Assembly: GCA_029215795.1 (NCBI GenBank)
Contig: JARDYH010000001.1
Span: 405,471,154-405,535,153 of the forward strand
Source of the DNA: Anniella stebbinsi
Lineage: Eukaryota > Chordata > Lepidosauria > Squamata > Anniellidae
Reading direction: 5' to 3'
DNA length: 64,000 nt
In this document: positions 54,778 through 64,000 of the stretch, piece after piece
Position numbering within the stretch: position 1 is the first letter of the stretch
Layout of the letters: the number at the start of each line of letters is the position of its first letter
Notes under the pieces: generated by a model
What the model was told of the DNA's origin: nothing
The model's database searches: none
What the model saw: only the letters and a program-made list of their open reading frames with translations
Made by a program: the position numbers and the translations under genes

Positions 54778-54960
54778 AACATGCTTATTTTAGAAACGTG
54801 CATTTTGGAGAAAATACATTTAGAAATCCGCATTTCAAGATAATACGGGGATTTAAATGCACATTTTCATGCAGATTTCTTTGGGGGGGGGGAAATGGGG
54901 ATTTAATGTCGAATTGGGACAGAATGGCCGTATGCGCAAGTATCACGGGCTACACGAAGG
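54778..54960. repeat. AT-rich dispersed repeat fragment
   Basis: AAACGTGCATTTTGGAGAAA, ATACATTTAGAAATCCGCAT and AAATGCACATTTTCATGCAG. It resembles the 14600-14700 block. Confidence 0.4.
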
Positions 54961-55489
54961 CTTTGTTCTTGTTCCCTGTCATTCTGAATTCAGGTTGGGG
55001 GGGGGAGGTGTCTTCCTTATCTCCTTCAGAGAGCCTGGAGTTCACAGGTAGATTGGATAACTGAGGGTCAGGCCAGGTTTGTAAGCTGGACGGCCTTGCC
55101 GAGCCGGTGGTCTCAGTCCCGGCGAAGAGAGCAGGTGCTTCCCCCTGTAGCGGGCAGAGCAAAGGAGAGCATTGGGGCAGCCTTTCCCACTGAGGAGGGG
55201 GCTGGGGAGGGGACCGGAATTCTCCATGGCTCTCCCACCCCTTCTGCCAGTCAAACCTTGCGAAGACACAATACAGCAAGTGGCCCGCAGTCCTCTGGAG
55301 CCTCGGTTGAAAGGGTGGGGGCTGGGGGTGTAGGGGGGAGAGGGGAGCGCTTGCTTGGCCTGACAAATAAAGAGAGCAACACAGGCAGCCGGCTTAGCGC
55401 CTCCTCTTGCAAAGCAATTCCTTTGCAAAGCTGACAGAACATGGGCACCGGCAGCACAAAGCCCCAAGCACTGCGAAGGATTAGTCAAC

Positions 55490-55690
55490 TGACAAGCTCT
55501 GGATAATAAGTCTAATTAATAATTTCCATCTCTAAGGACGCCGCATCTCATTCAGCTTCCATTTGTCTCCTCTCTTTATCTTTGGGCTTTAACAGTCAGG
55601 TCCTCTAAATTATGACAGACGACTGCAGATTGCCAAGAAGGATTGCAGTAAACAAACGGCCGGGGCGTCTCTCGCCCGGAATAAGACTCT
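55490..55690. promoter_or_regulatory. Candidate conserved non-coding element
   Basis: GGATAATAAGTCTAATTAAT and AATTTCCATCTCTAAGG, then TTATCTTTGGGCTTTAACAG and CTCTAAATTATGACAGACGA. TAATTA and GATA-like words lie in a non-repetitive context flanked by more GC-rich sequence. Confidence 0.33.
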
Positions 55691-56245
55691 GGACACCGGA
55701 CACCCTGCCCCGTGGCTCCCGGGAGCGTTTCCTCTACCTGCACACTGGCCTTGCAGGGCTGGGAGACCTGTCTGCAAAAACTGAGATGCTGTTTTCATGA
55801 GGCCCGTCCTCCACACTGGGCTGTCTTGCCTATTGTGGTCCCCATTCAAAGATGCAGGGAATCTCTCTGAGTAGGGGGAGGCTCACCTGGACCCATACAT
55901 TGGCTGGAGAAAGAGCAGCAGCCGGGAGCTGCTTTCACCCTTCCCTTCCAGAAGGAACACCTGTGAAGACTTCAAAACGGAGAAATCCCTACTGTGTCTT
56001 TTATTAATCTTTGCAAATTGCTCTGGCAGGATTTGGGGTGTGTGTGTGAATAATGGGGTAAAAATATTGTGAAGGGATGAATGTCTAATGGCTCTCTCAG
56101 CCACAGGCACACATTGAATGTAGGTTATTAGCTACCCCTGTCTGCTTGCTTGCGTATCCATACCCCTCTAACGATGTCTGCTTTCAAGAGGGAGGCAGGG
56201 AGGGACACATTGGTCAGTGCTCCTTTCTCTCACTTTCTCAGGTGT
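55691..56245. other. No supported feature
   Basis: Unique-looking sequence. A short TGTGTGTGTG run occurs at 56037. Confidence 0.4.
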
Positions 56246-56451
56246 CCAGCTTGAAGTTCAGTTCATCCTAAACGTTGAGAATTTCTTTTAAAAGTTTGCA
56301 TGAAAACTCGGGCAAAATTGATCAATATTTGTGTGCATGTTTCTCATAATGTATTGCTGGCAGGTAGGCAGTTTTGCCTAATATACACATCAGTTGCAAG
56401 CAATTTTCCTAACCGAATACAGTTTTGAATGTTATTTTCACTAGTATATAA

Positions 56452-56780
56452 AAACATAAGAAGCGCCATGCTAGATCAGACCAGAGATCCATGTAGTCCA
56501 GCACTCTGTTCACACAGTGGCCAACCAGCTGTTGAACAGGGACTCACAAGCAGGAGACCAGTGCAACAGCACCCTCCCACCCATGTTCCCCAGCAACTGG
56601 TGCACACAGGCTTACTGCCTCTGATCCTGGAGGTTCCACAGAGCCATCAGGATTAGTAGCCATTGATAGCCTCCTCCTCCTCCTCCTCCTCCTCCTCCTC
56701 CTCCAGGAATTTTTCCAACCTCCTTTTGAAGCCATTCAAATTGGCGGCCAACACTACATCTTGTGCTATATGCACTTTTG
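56452..56780 (-). mobile_element. CR1/L3-like LINE 3' end nested in the AT-rich repeat
   Basis: AAAACATAAGAAGCGCCATG, GTGGCCAACCAGCTGTTGAA and CAGCAACTGGTGCACACAGG. The coding tail reads on the minus strand as DVVLAANLNGFKRRLEKFL followed by poly-Glu from a (TCC)n array at 56672-56703. Flanks ATATA and CTATA could be a target duplication. Confidence 0.85.
56672..56703. repeat. TCC microsatellite within LINE coding tail
   Basis: About ten CTC/TCC triplets expand the Glu-rich codons of the LINE C-terminus. Confidence 0.95.
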
Positions 56781-57102
56781 TAGACTTTATTTTTATGGGC
56801 AAACGCCATTGTAAAATTTGGAGAGGTGCAAATGTCAAAGGATAATGGACTTTCAGTTCACGTGTTGGTTCAAAGTGTAAAATTAGGTACGTTAAAGCAT
56901 AAAGCTGTGAACCAAAGGATTTCTCCCCCACCCCTAGGAGGAGAGTCCAGGGTCCTTGAGCTGGGGATGCTGGCAGCCAGACTGAGCCACCATGGCTGTT
57001 TTCCTGATGGCTTCTAGAGAGCCACGGTGCCTTCTCCCGACAGGCTCGGCCTGAGCTCCGTCTCCAGACTTTGGCCTGGCTCTTCAGGCTGAAAAAGTCA
57101 AG

Positions 57103-57104
<2 letters not shown>

Positions 57105-57143
<39 letters not shown>
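57105..57143. repeat. GA microsatellite
   Basis: Uninterrupted (GA)n. Confidence 0.97.
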
Positions 57144-57145
<2 letters not shown>

Positions 57146-57317
57146 CTCTTGCCTTGCTCTATGGCAGCCTTCTCTTGGACCACAACACCGATGCGGATGG
57201 GGATGATGGGTGGGGGGGGCCCTTTCAGCAGTGCTCTCTGTTCCTGTTCCTGAAACTTGACCTTGCTGAAACCCAACCCATAGGCGAACTCTGCAAAATC
57301 AGGCACCACCAGCATTT

Positions 57318-57405
57318 AAACGCCGCCTTTGGAGGTCTCCTGCCTTGAAAGGCAGTCTATAAACATTTTTAATATTTTGAATGAACAAATAAATAAACAA
57401 ACAAC
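57318..57405 (+). repeat. LINE-like 3' end with AATAAATAAA tail
   Basis: ACGCCGCCTTTGGAGGTCTC, AAGGCAGTCTATAAACATTT and AACAAATAAATAAACAAAC. Resembles the 3' UTR end of L2/CR1-type LINEs. Confidence 0.4.
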
Positions 57406-57617
57406 ACCAAGCCCTCCCCGCTGCAGAGGCAGAACAGAACAACCATAGCAGGGCCAAGCCATTACGAGCCAGGCACATCCACGTACTGAACTTGATAACT
57501 GGGCAGTTTCGGCGCCATCACCCATAGTTGCAGCTCCCTTATTGCAAATTCCTCGGCTGGCCATTTGTGTAGCCTGGTTCCCTGAATCCTCTGCTAGGAC
57601 AGATGCATCCCCGTACC

Positions 57618-57652
57618 CCCCTCCCTCCCCCCTCCCTCCCCCCTCCCTCTGT
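57618..57652. repeat. CCCTCCC pyrimidine minisatellite
   Basis: CCCCCCTCCCTC units repeated about three times. Confidence 0.9.
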
Positions 57653-57654
57653 CA

Positions 57655-58010
57655 TTGCTGCAAACCTTGATGCTTCAGAAATAAAGGGTCCCCAACACCG
57701 TCAAATCAAAGAACAAACATGCCGCCAGCAACTGGGGAGTTTCCCCCTTTTCCATCTTGTTGTTGTGTTGTTTTGTTTTTTTACTGGCCCGGACATCCAG
57801 TGATTCGTTTCCTGAGCCCGACTGCACCGCGTTCTTGTCAAGGAAAAAGGTATTGCTGACCTCCCTTTGTTATGACTTCTGCTATCACCTTATCGGCTGT
57901 GCACAGCAAGCAGGGAAGATAGTTTTGAAAAGACAAATAATTAAAGGGATGAAATGTGAAGGGAACGAAAATCTACAGTTCAGCTCCATTTAAGATACTG
58001 TGAAGTCAAC
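57655..58010. promoter_or_regulatory. Candidate conserved non-coding element
   Basis: TCCCTTTGTTATGACTTCTG (57862) has a SOX-like CCTTTGTT, TATCACCTTATCGGCTGTGC (57883) a GATA site, and AAAGACAAATAATTAAAGGG a homeodomain word. CCGTCAAATCAAAGAACAAA (TCF/LEF-like) lies upstream. Not repetitive, no exon. Confidence 0.35.
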
Positions 58011-58149
58011 ACTTACAGTCAAGGTGCCAATCTGAAAAGCTCTTCTCCACCTTGTTATGAGGCGGTAATATGTAGCCATGGGCTGAGTTCACAAGAGCTT
58101 TGAACGCCCTCCTCCTATATATTAGGCAGACATATATGACCGGTGCCTA

Positions 58150-58480
58150 CTGACGAACCATGATTTCAAGAGGAAAAGGTGATGGGGGGGCAGGGATCAG
58201 AGTTATTGTCAACAAGCACCCATACATGTGCTTATTGTACATTTATGGATTTATGGATCACACTTACAGCCTCTTTTATGGCCCAGTAATATACTCCTTT
58301 CCCATGGGGGGTGGGGAGGAAGAACTTAACATGTGCTATTTATGGTGTGAGCTCATGCCACCTGATTAAAGGACACCCCCTGCTTTCCCAGCATGCCTTG
58401 GGGCCAAGAAAGTCATGCCAGCAGGGTTCCCCCCGGCCCCTGCTTGAAGAATTATTCTTCCTCCTCCTTCCTCTGATGCG
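58150..58480. other. No supported feature
   Basis: Unique sequence with G runs (58185, 58305). Confidence 0.4.
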
Positions 58481-58489
58481 CTCAGGTTG

Positions 58490-58645
58490 GCGTGTCTGTA
58501 GCGGCTCCCTCTGCATTTTCCCACTCGGAGCAAAACTGCTCTGCTAGGGGAGCTTTGTGGCTGAGCAGGGATTTGAACCCAAGTATCCCTGGCTGTAGCC
58601 TGAAATCTGACTGCTACTCCCATGCTGGTTTTCCCAGTGAGGCAC
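58490..58645 (-). mobile_element. MIR-like ancient SINE
   Basis: GCAGGGATTTGAACCCAAGT is the reverse strand of a B-box-like tRNA head, followed by CCTGGCTGTAGCCTGAAATC, TGACTGCTAC and TCCCATGCTGG, in the order expected for MIR. Strongly eroded. Confidence 0.5.
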
Positions 58646-58896
58646 TTTTCCAAGCTGAATATCATTTTGCTCAGAGGCTTAGTGTGAGCAGCAGGCCAGG
58701 CCATGGCAGCTTCTCATGAGCCCTGTGCCAGCAGCCTAACACAGTACAGCATATTCAGCCATTGAATAGTGCCAGTGGAAGAAGGGAAAAAACAGAAATG
58801 TGACACTGGACAACAGAGCCAATGCTAGCTGGTGTTTCGTGCCAGAGCTTCTGAGCAGAGGTAGTTTATCTGAGCAGTGAGAATTTGGACTTTCAG

Positions 58897-58916
58897 CAGC
58901 AGCAGCAGCAGCACTG
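58897..58916. repeat. CAG triplet run
   Basis: Six to seven CAG repeats with no coding context. Confidence 0.9.
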
Positions 58917-58984
58917 TTAAAAAGGTCTAGATCCATTCTCTGTTTGCCATGCTGCTGGATCTGGCATGCACAGGGGAAACATTG

Positions 58985-59260
58985 GAGCCAATAACGGGAT
59001 AATGGTTTTGCATTCTTAATTATTAAAGCAAAAGTTTATTTGAATGAACTGCTTCTGCTGTTGCATCAGACTGAGAAACACGATCCTGAGGAAGACTGTT
59101 ATTGGAACACATTGGGCAATTTACATGTAACAATAAATTACTACTTTCAAAGAACTTTCAGTGGACTAGACATGTTCGTCCGTTATCACAAAAGCAACAC
59201 CATGACAACGAACAGATGTATTGTGGCAGAAGCATTCATCAACTAGAGCTCACTTTGTCA
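58985..59260. promoter_or_regulatory. Candidate conserved non-coding element
   Basis: TTTTGCATTCTTAATTATTA, AAAGCAAAAGTTTATTTGAA, ACATGTAACAATAAATTAC, CGTCCGTTATCACAAAAGC and AACGAACAGATGTATTGTGG. AT-rich, with octamer-like, TAATTA, SOX-like and E-box words and no repeat similarity. Confidence 0.35.
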
Positions 59261-59792
59261 GCTGTGTGAATTGTTATCCTCAGTTGGCAAGTATACACAC
59301 ATGCAATTTTAATACCTGTTGCGGGAGAGGAGACCCTTGCCCTGATTGAGTCCTCAATAAATAGGACAAACTTACTGACGGATTCTAACTCACATTTAGA
59401 GACTCTGCATTCCACCTTTTTCTTTTTCAGGGGGCATCCATCCTAAAAGCAACATATGCTTTAAGACTGAGGAACAGAGCTGTGGTGAGCCCCCAAGGCC
59501 CCACAACTCTGCTCTTCTACTGTGCCACTAGAGGGGGGGGAAATGGTGTGATATAGGTGAAAGACAGCATGACGCTTGGCAAGCCGCAGCCAGCCCTGCG
59601 GTCCCATAACGGCCAGATGTGTTTGAATCTCCCCAGTTACTAATTCTCAACAGCAGAAGGGAAACACTCTGTTCTGCCATTCAACTGGGCCAATATTGAC
59701 ATCAAAGCCAACGCACATTCCTGGCTGCATTAATACAAGCTTGTTTTCCATTCCTAGAAGTCTGGCGCTGTCTAAACACAGCCGTGTTTCCG

Positions 59793-59823
<31 letters not shown>

Positions 59824-59960
59824 ACGCTTTCCCTTCTCAAAGAAGTCTCAGCCGACGACAAACAGAAGCCTTTCCAAGCGTTAGAAAAAGGCCCTGGAGC
59901 AAATTGCAACCAAATGAGAGACAAATGGCCGGCAGTTCATCCTCCTCCTAGACAAAGAAG
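59261..59960. other. Unique sequence with CA microsatellite
   Basis: (CA)n at about 59793-59816. No gene is supported. Confidence 0.5.
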
Positions 59961-59964
59961 AGAT

Positions 59965-60300
59965 CATGCCTCTGTTTATTAATCTCCCCTATGAGGAAAG
60001 GTTGCAGCGTTTGGGTTTTGGGGTTTTTTGTGTTTCTTTTAGCTTAGAAAAAAGGTGGGCAAAGGGAGACATGATAAAGATGTCGAAAATGATGCTTGGT
60101 GTGGAGAAAGTGGACGGGAAGATCTTCCCCCTGCCTTTTCCCATAACCAATGGAGTCATTATCCCATGAAGCTGATTGGTGGGAGATTCAGGACAGATCA
60201 AAGGAAGTCCTTCTCCGCACAGTGCCCAGTGAAACTAGGGAACTCGCTACCACCAGATCCAACTTTGCAAAGGAGGATGCTGACCTGATCCAGTAGAGCT
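59965..60300 (+). mobile_element. CR1/L3-like LINE C-terminal region and 3' end
   Basis: Encodes LPYEERLQRLGF, then after a T-rich expansion FSLEKRWAKGDMIK, and in other frames MKLIGGRFRTDQRKSF and VKLGNSLPPD. Two frameshifts separate these motifs. It ends in GACCTGATCCAGTAGAGCTC. Confidence 0.85.
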
Positions 60301-60639
60301 CTTTTTATGTCCTCTCAAGGTCTAAGTTAGGAGTGGTGTAGCTTTTTGGAGGGAGGGGGGGATATAACGGCACAAGCCACCCTCCAAAGCAATCTTTTCA
60401 GCTAGAGGAAAAATGGGTGGCCCTCAAACTCCCCAGTGTACCTGTTTTTGACCCTCATAGCGTTGTCCCCCCCTGATCGTGAAGAAATAAAGCCCAGACC
60501 TTGCGACCCAACACACAAGCCCCAGACAACGCAGCCGGTGCACCTGCACACAGGCGCGTCTCAGTGGATGCGTCTTTATCTTGCCTCAGTGTTCTGATCA
60601 TTGCCCCCCAGCATTATTGAAGTGGTGGTCAGTGAGTTT

Positions 60640-60715
60640 CAAAAGCGACAGAGTTGGCTGGCAGTGGAGGGACTTGTAGTCCAATATATCTAGAAAGCGC
60701 TAGGTTGGGGCTGTG
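60640..60715. repeat. Decayed hairpin-MITE arm
   Basis: GGAGGGACTTGTAGTCCAAT, ATATCTAGAAAGCGC and TAGGTTGGGGCTG align with one arm of the 63500-63623 hairpin. The L2-type LINE lies directly beside it. Confidence 0.5.
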
Positions 60716-60717
60716 CA

Positions 60718-60721
60718 TTAA

Positions 60722-60764
<43 letters not shown>

Positions 60765-62160
60765 TCCCATTTATATACCGCCCCATAGCCGAAGCTCTCT
60801 GGGCGGTTTACAAAAATTAAAATCATTGAAGATTAAAAACACCAATATACACAATTTAAAACCATAAAAAGCATAAAAACAAGTTAAAATTACAATATCC
60901 TTTAAAAGCAACAATTCTGGGTCAAAGCACAACAACAACAACAACACAAAACCCTCATCGTACGCTGTTAAATGCCTGGGAGAAGAGGAAATATAACAAT
61001 GTTGGCACCAGGCGAGCCTTGTCGGGGAGATCATTCCATAATTGGGGGCCACCACTGAAAAGGACCTCTCCCTTGTCGCCACCATCCGTGCTTCCCTCAG
61101 AGTAGGCAACCGGAGGAGGACCTTAGATGTGGATGTGGATCCTGTTATCAATCTGGCTGCTGAATTTTGCACAATCTGCAGCTTCTGAACCGTCTTCAAA
61201 GGCAGCCTCACGTAGAGTGCATTGCAGTAATCCAATTTAGAGATTACCAGAGAGTAGACAACTGAAGCCAGGTTATCCCCGTCCAGATAGGGGTGTAGCT
61301 GGACCACCAACCGAAGTTGGTAGAAGGCACTCCATGCCACCGAGGCCACCTGAGCCTCAAGTGACAGAGATGGTTCTAGAAGAACCCCCGAACTACGAAC
61401 CCGCTCCTTCAGGGGGAGTGCAACACCATTCAGAACAGGTTGAACACCCTCCATCCGGCCAGCAGAACCACCCACTAACAGCATCTCGGTCTTGTCTGGA
61501 TTGAGTTTCAGTTTGTTAGCCCTCGTCCAGTCCATTGTCATAGCCAGGCACTGGTTCAGCACATCCACAGCCTCACCTGCTGAAGATGAAAAGGAGAAAC
61601 AGAGTTGTGTGTCATCAGTGTACTGATGACAACGCACTCCAAAACTCCGGATGACCACACCCAACGGTTTCATGTAGATGTTGAACAGCATGGGGGACAA
61701 GACTGACCCCTGTGGGACCCCATACTGGAGAATCCACGGGGCCGAGCAATGTCTCCCAAGCACCACCTTCTGGAGCCGCCCAGCCAAGTAGGAGCAGAAC
61801 CACTGCAATGCAGTGCCTCCCACTCCCAACTCAGCCAGTCGTCCCAGAAGGATACCATGGTCGATGGTATCGAAAGCCGCTGAAAGATCAAGGAGAATCA
61901 ACAGAGTCACACTACCCCTGTCTTTCTCCTGACATAGGTCATCATACAGGGCAACCAAGGCTGTTTCTGTGCCAAAGCCATACCTGAAGCCGGACTGAAA
62001 TGGATCCAGATAATCAGTCTCATCCAAGAGTGTCTGGAGCTGGCTTGCAACCACTCGCTCAAGGACCTTGCCCAGGTAGCTCATCTGTCCATGTGCAGAG
62101 CACCCTGGCTCCCACGCCAGCGGGTTCACATTCAGGATGCCTGTACAAATTAACACCCTG
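60718..62160 (-). mobile_element. L2-type LINE, 5'-truncated, minus strand
   Basis: Reads from about 62160 down to an (AAT)n tail at 60718-60762. The 3' UTR carries the motif CCGCCCAGAGAGCTTCGGCT and TATGGGGCGGTATATAAATG, a recognisable squamate L2-type 3' end. The RT part is intact (see separate entry). The 5' junction near 62100-62290 is blurred. L2-type LINEs end in short tandem repeats rather than poly-A, as here. Confidence 0.88.
60771..62156 (-). pseudogene. L2-type LINE reverse transcriptase frame
   Basis: An uninterrupted frame of 461 codons. In order: LGKVLERVVASQLQTLLDE, FQSGFRYGFGTETALVAL, motif A LLILLDLSAAFDTIDHGIL, GVPQGSVLSPMLFNIYMKPL, catalytic YTDDTQLCFSF, WTRANKLKLNPDKTEMLLVG and C-terminal KLDYCNALYVRLPLKTVQKL. 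All RT catalytic motifs are preserved. After about residue 365 (RERSFSVVAPNYG) the native C-terminus is frameshifted and the frame reads through 3' UTR to 60771. It is an incomplete ORF2 with no endonuclease, so inactive, though relatively undecayed. Confidence 0.85.
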
Positions 62161-62299
62161 CTCCAGAGGCGTTCCTTTCGTGGTTTTCAATTGCCCAGGC
62201 CAAAACCACCGGTCAGGTCCAACGGGAGAAGCGACCTCAGCTCTGGCTGGTGGCAGCAGGACAATGCGATGGCTCCGTCCAGCACAAGAAGGCAATGCT

Positions 62300-63495
62300 T
62301 AATGTTCAAATGCATTATAAACAAGCCAGAGATCAGAGCGGGCCTCAAAGGGGAGAGAAAAGTGTTTGGTTTTGCATTCTAAACTGAATTGTGTGTGGCA
62401 ACTGCATGGATCTTCTCAGGGGGTCCAAACCTGGAGAAAGGTCACCGCCAGGAGCCTCTCAAAGTCCTCTCCCTGCTGCCAGGCCTGCGGCCCTGAAGAT
62501 GAACAGAGCCAAGAGGTTCTGCTTCAAACGGCCTCGGTAGCGGGCAGAATGCCCCTCTTCCCCTCTGCCATCCAGTCCGGATGTACGGTGAGGCAGTGAG
62601 GGTGTTATGCCATGTTTCTAGTCCTGTTAGAGGCCTTGGAGCATCTAGACCTGCCTCCCCCAACCTGGTCTAGGGTAACCCAGTGATATCCTAGCCTCTA
62701 CCCTAGGTTTATCCCTCATGTGATCCTTCTATGCATAGTAAGATCCTCCCCATGCCAGGACTGTTCAAGCAGGTGGCCCTCGCCACCATCACACAGGCAT
62801 CGTTTTACCACCACATCTGCCATTTGCATGAAAAGGGATTTACAACCCAGCTAGGGAAGAAGGAAGGAGAACTCTGACGTAAGAAATAGGTGTGAGCTGG
62901 ATTCATTTCCGGTGTTCGGGGGCATTATGAATTTGGGGCAGGAAGCTCCTTCCGTTTCCTATCCGCCACCCCAGCGACTGGTGCCTCAGCACTGTCTCAG
63001 CAATGAACTCCGGCTGGCAGACCCTTATAGGGTCCTAGAAATATTTATAGGTTCCGTGCTCCTGAATACGCTCTGCAGTATCTCACTGCAGCGTTGGTGT
63101 TGACAAAAGGCACAAACGCAAACCTCAAAGGCAATTGTTTCGTCTGGCTGGTAAAGTCTTCCTCTCCCCCTCTCTCGTTCCCACACACTCCCTCACACAC
63201 GCTGCAACCAGTCAACTCCACAAACGCCCCTCCCCAACATAGTACGGTGAGAGAGACGCTAAAGCAGAGACCTCAACAATTCTATTGAGATATCTCAGGA
63301 GGCGGGGTGGGGGGGAGGGGAGACATGATGGGAATGAGCAAAAAAGCATTTGGGGAGTAGGTGTAGGCGGTAGGGATGAAAACCAAGAACGGGATGGCGT
63401 GGAAGGAGGTATGAAGAATGGGTGCACACATCCGTGAAGGATATGTGCACAGCCTCTTTAAATCGTCAACATCCCTCCATTATAATTCACAAATG
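62300..63495. other. Unique sequence, no supported gene
   Basis: Short open frames only. A G run lies near 63310. Confidence 0.45.
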
Positions 63496-63499
63496 CCCC

Positions 63500-63623
63500 C
63501 AGCCTTCGCCAACCTGGCGGCCTCCAGATGTGATGGACTGCAACTCCCATCATTCCCGGCCAGCTGGGGATGGTGGGAGTTGTAGTCCGATGTGTCTGGA
63601 GGCCGCCAGGCTGGCGAAGGCTG
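63500..63623. mobile_element. Intact hairpin MITE (124 bp)
   Basis: Left arm CAGCCTTCGCCAACCTGGCG, GCCTCCAGATGTGATGGACT and GCAACTCCCATCATTCC. The right arm is the complement, ending TGGCGAAGGCTG, around the apex GGCCAGCTGGGGA. It is the reference for the eroded arms at 331, 33940, 36166 and 60640. Confidence 0.8.
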
Positions 63624-63639
63624 CTTTAGCATCAGTATT

Positions 63640-64000
63640 TTGTTCAAAGTTGTGCGAGATGCTCTGTGGAGCATGGAAAACCACATCGCCGATGTGATAA
63701 GTAGCAAGGCTAAGAAGCCATGCAGGCAGCTGTTGCGGTTGCTGTTTCAATGTGCAGAAGATTTCAAATGTTCAGTTCTCCACCTGAAGTGGTACAATCC
63801 CGAACCAGATGCCACTATGCAGAGGAAGCTCCTGATCGGTTCTTCCCCTGGGACTGGCAGTCAGGCGTTTATCAGCCTTTGTCCCAGGCAAAGGGGGATT
63901 AGGGGACTTAAAGCATTAATTCAGAATGATTAATTGATCAGCTCATTCATTGTAGATTAAGCTGGGGATTCTTAAATAGCAGTTTAATTGAAGCTCACCT
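63640..64000. promoter_or_regulatory. Candidate conserved non-coding element, cut by window edge
   Basis: GCGTTTATCAGCCTTTGTCC (63867) carries HOX/GATA- and SOX-like words. TTAAAGCATTAATTCAGAAT and TGATTAATTGATCA (63927-63940) carry TAAT/ATTA half-sites, and TCTTAAATAGCAGTTTAATT follows. Dense TAAT words without repeat similarity continue to the edge. Confidence 0.4.

Larger units (their letters stand above)
56250..56936. mobile_element. AT-rich repeat, near-complete, split by a LINE
   Basis: Left part: CAGTTCATCCTAAACGTTGA, CAATATTTGTGTGCATGTTT, TTTGCCTAATATACACATC and TTTGAATGTTATTTTCACTA. Right part from about 56781: ATGCACTTTTGTAGACTTTA, GGAGAGGTGCAAATGTCAAA and TGGTTCAAAGTGTAAAATTA, ending GGATTTCTCCCCCACCCCTA. 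The terminal complement TAGGGGTGGGGGAGAAATCC suggests a hAT-like end. Confidence 0.55.

Noticed and set aside
56544..56735. Poly-Arg/poly-Glu peptides
   Set aside because: Produced by translation of the TCC microsatellite inside a LINE fragment.
58736..58936. Poly-Ala or poly-Ser frame over the CAG run
   Set aside because: Short triplet run with no surrounding coding signal.
63500..63623. Hairpin as a microRNA precursor
   Set aside because: The same hairpin occurs as decayed arms at several places in the window, which fits a MITE. The stem is too long and too perfect for a typical precursor.

Overview
This window reads as vertebrate, non-coding, repeat-rich nuclear DNA, most likely from a squamate reptile and probably a lizard. 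The evidence is the mix of repeats. There are CR1 LINEs ending in the ATTCTATG octamer repeat. There is an L2-type LINE whose 3' end is the motif CGCCCAGAGAGCTTCGGC followed by an ATT array. There are also an L1 ORF2 remnant, tRNA-derived SINEs, hAT-type non-autonomous transposons and several hairpin MITEs, with AT/GA/CA microsatellites throughout. No host protein-coding exon, rRNA or tRNA gene could be supported. The order is inferred from repeat content only, with no species-level evidence.

Layout. 1-4.4 kb: a LINE tail, then CR1 copy A (2041-4375), which is rearranged and carries two insertions. 4.4-6.8 kb: unique sequence with a conserved-looking AT-rich block. 6.8-7.4 kb: CR1 3' end (copy B). 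9.6-9.9 kb: a 3' end of a second CR1/L3-like LINE. 10.06-13.72 kb: the longest CR1 (copy C), with endonuclease and reverse transcriptase parts and an internal MITE. 15.07-18.36 kb: a 3.3-kb giant palindromic hAT-type element with a perfect 8-bp target duplication. 20.8-21.5 kb: an L3-like LINE interrupted by an inverted CR1 piece. 21.98-24.57 kb: CR1 copy D with a large internal deletion. 25.6-26.4 kb: a homeodomain/octamer-rich AT block beside a CpG island. 28.89-31.0 kb: a second hAT-type element of related architecture. 31.5-37.1 kb: SINE, a CpG-dense palindromic repeat, MITE hairpins and a head-to-head MITE pair. 37-46 kb: mainly unique DNA with SINEs and LINE fragments. 46.5-47.5 kb: L1 ORF2 remnant. 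48-58 kb: mainly unique DNA with conserved-looking blocks. 60.7-62.2 kb: L2-type LINE on the minus strand with a 461-codon open frame. 63.5-64 kb: a hairpin MITE and then a TAAT-rich block running off the end.

How it works together. Nothing here forms a host operon or pathway. The functional logic is that of mobile DNA. Autonomous LINEs (CR1, L2, L1) are all truncated or broken, SINEs and MITEs are parasites of absent enzymes, and the two hAT-type elements carry no transposase. Against this background, several unique AT-rich blocks with TAAT, octamer, HOX-like, GATA or SOX motifs could be long-range enhancers, as in intergenic deserts around developmental genes. That is inference and needs cross-species alignment. 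The most unusual structure is the palindromic hAT-type element at 15065-18357: its 1.5-kb arms are inverted, but its sub-terminal TCCGA arrays lie in direct orientation. A similar direct arrangement of a TATCG/CGATA motif occurs in the element at 28891-31003.
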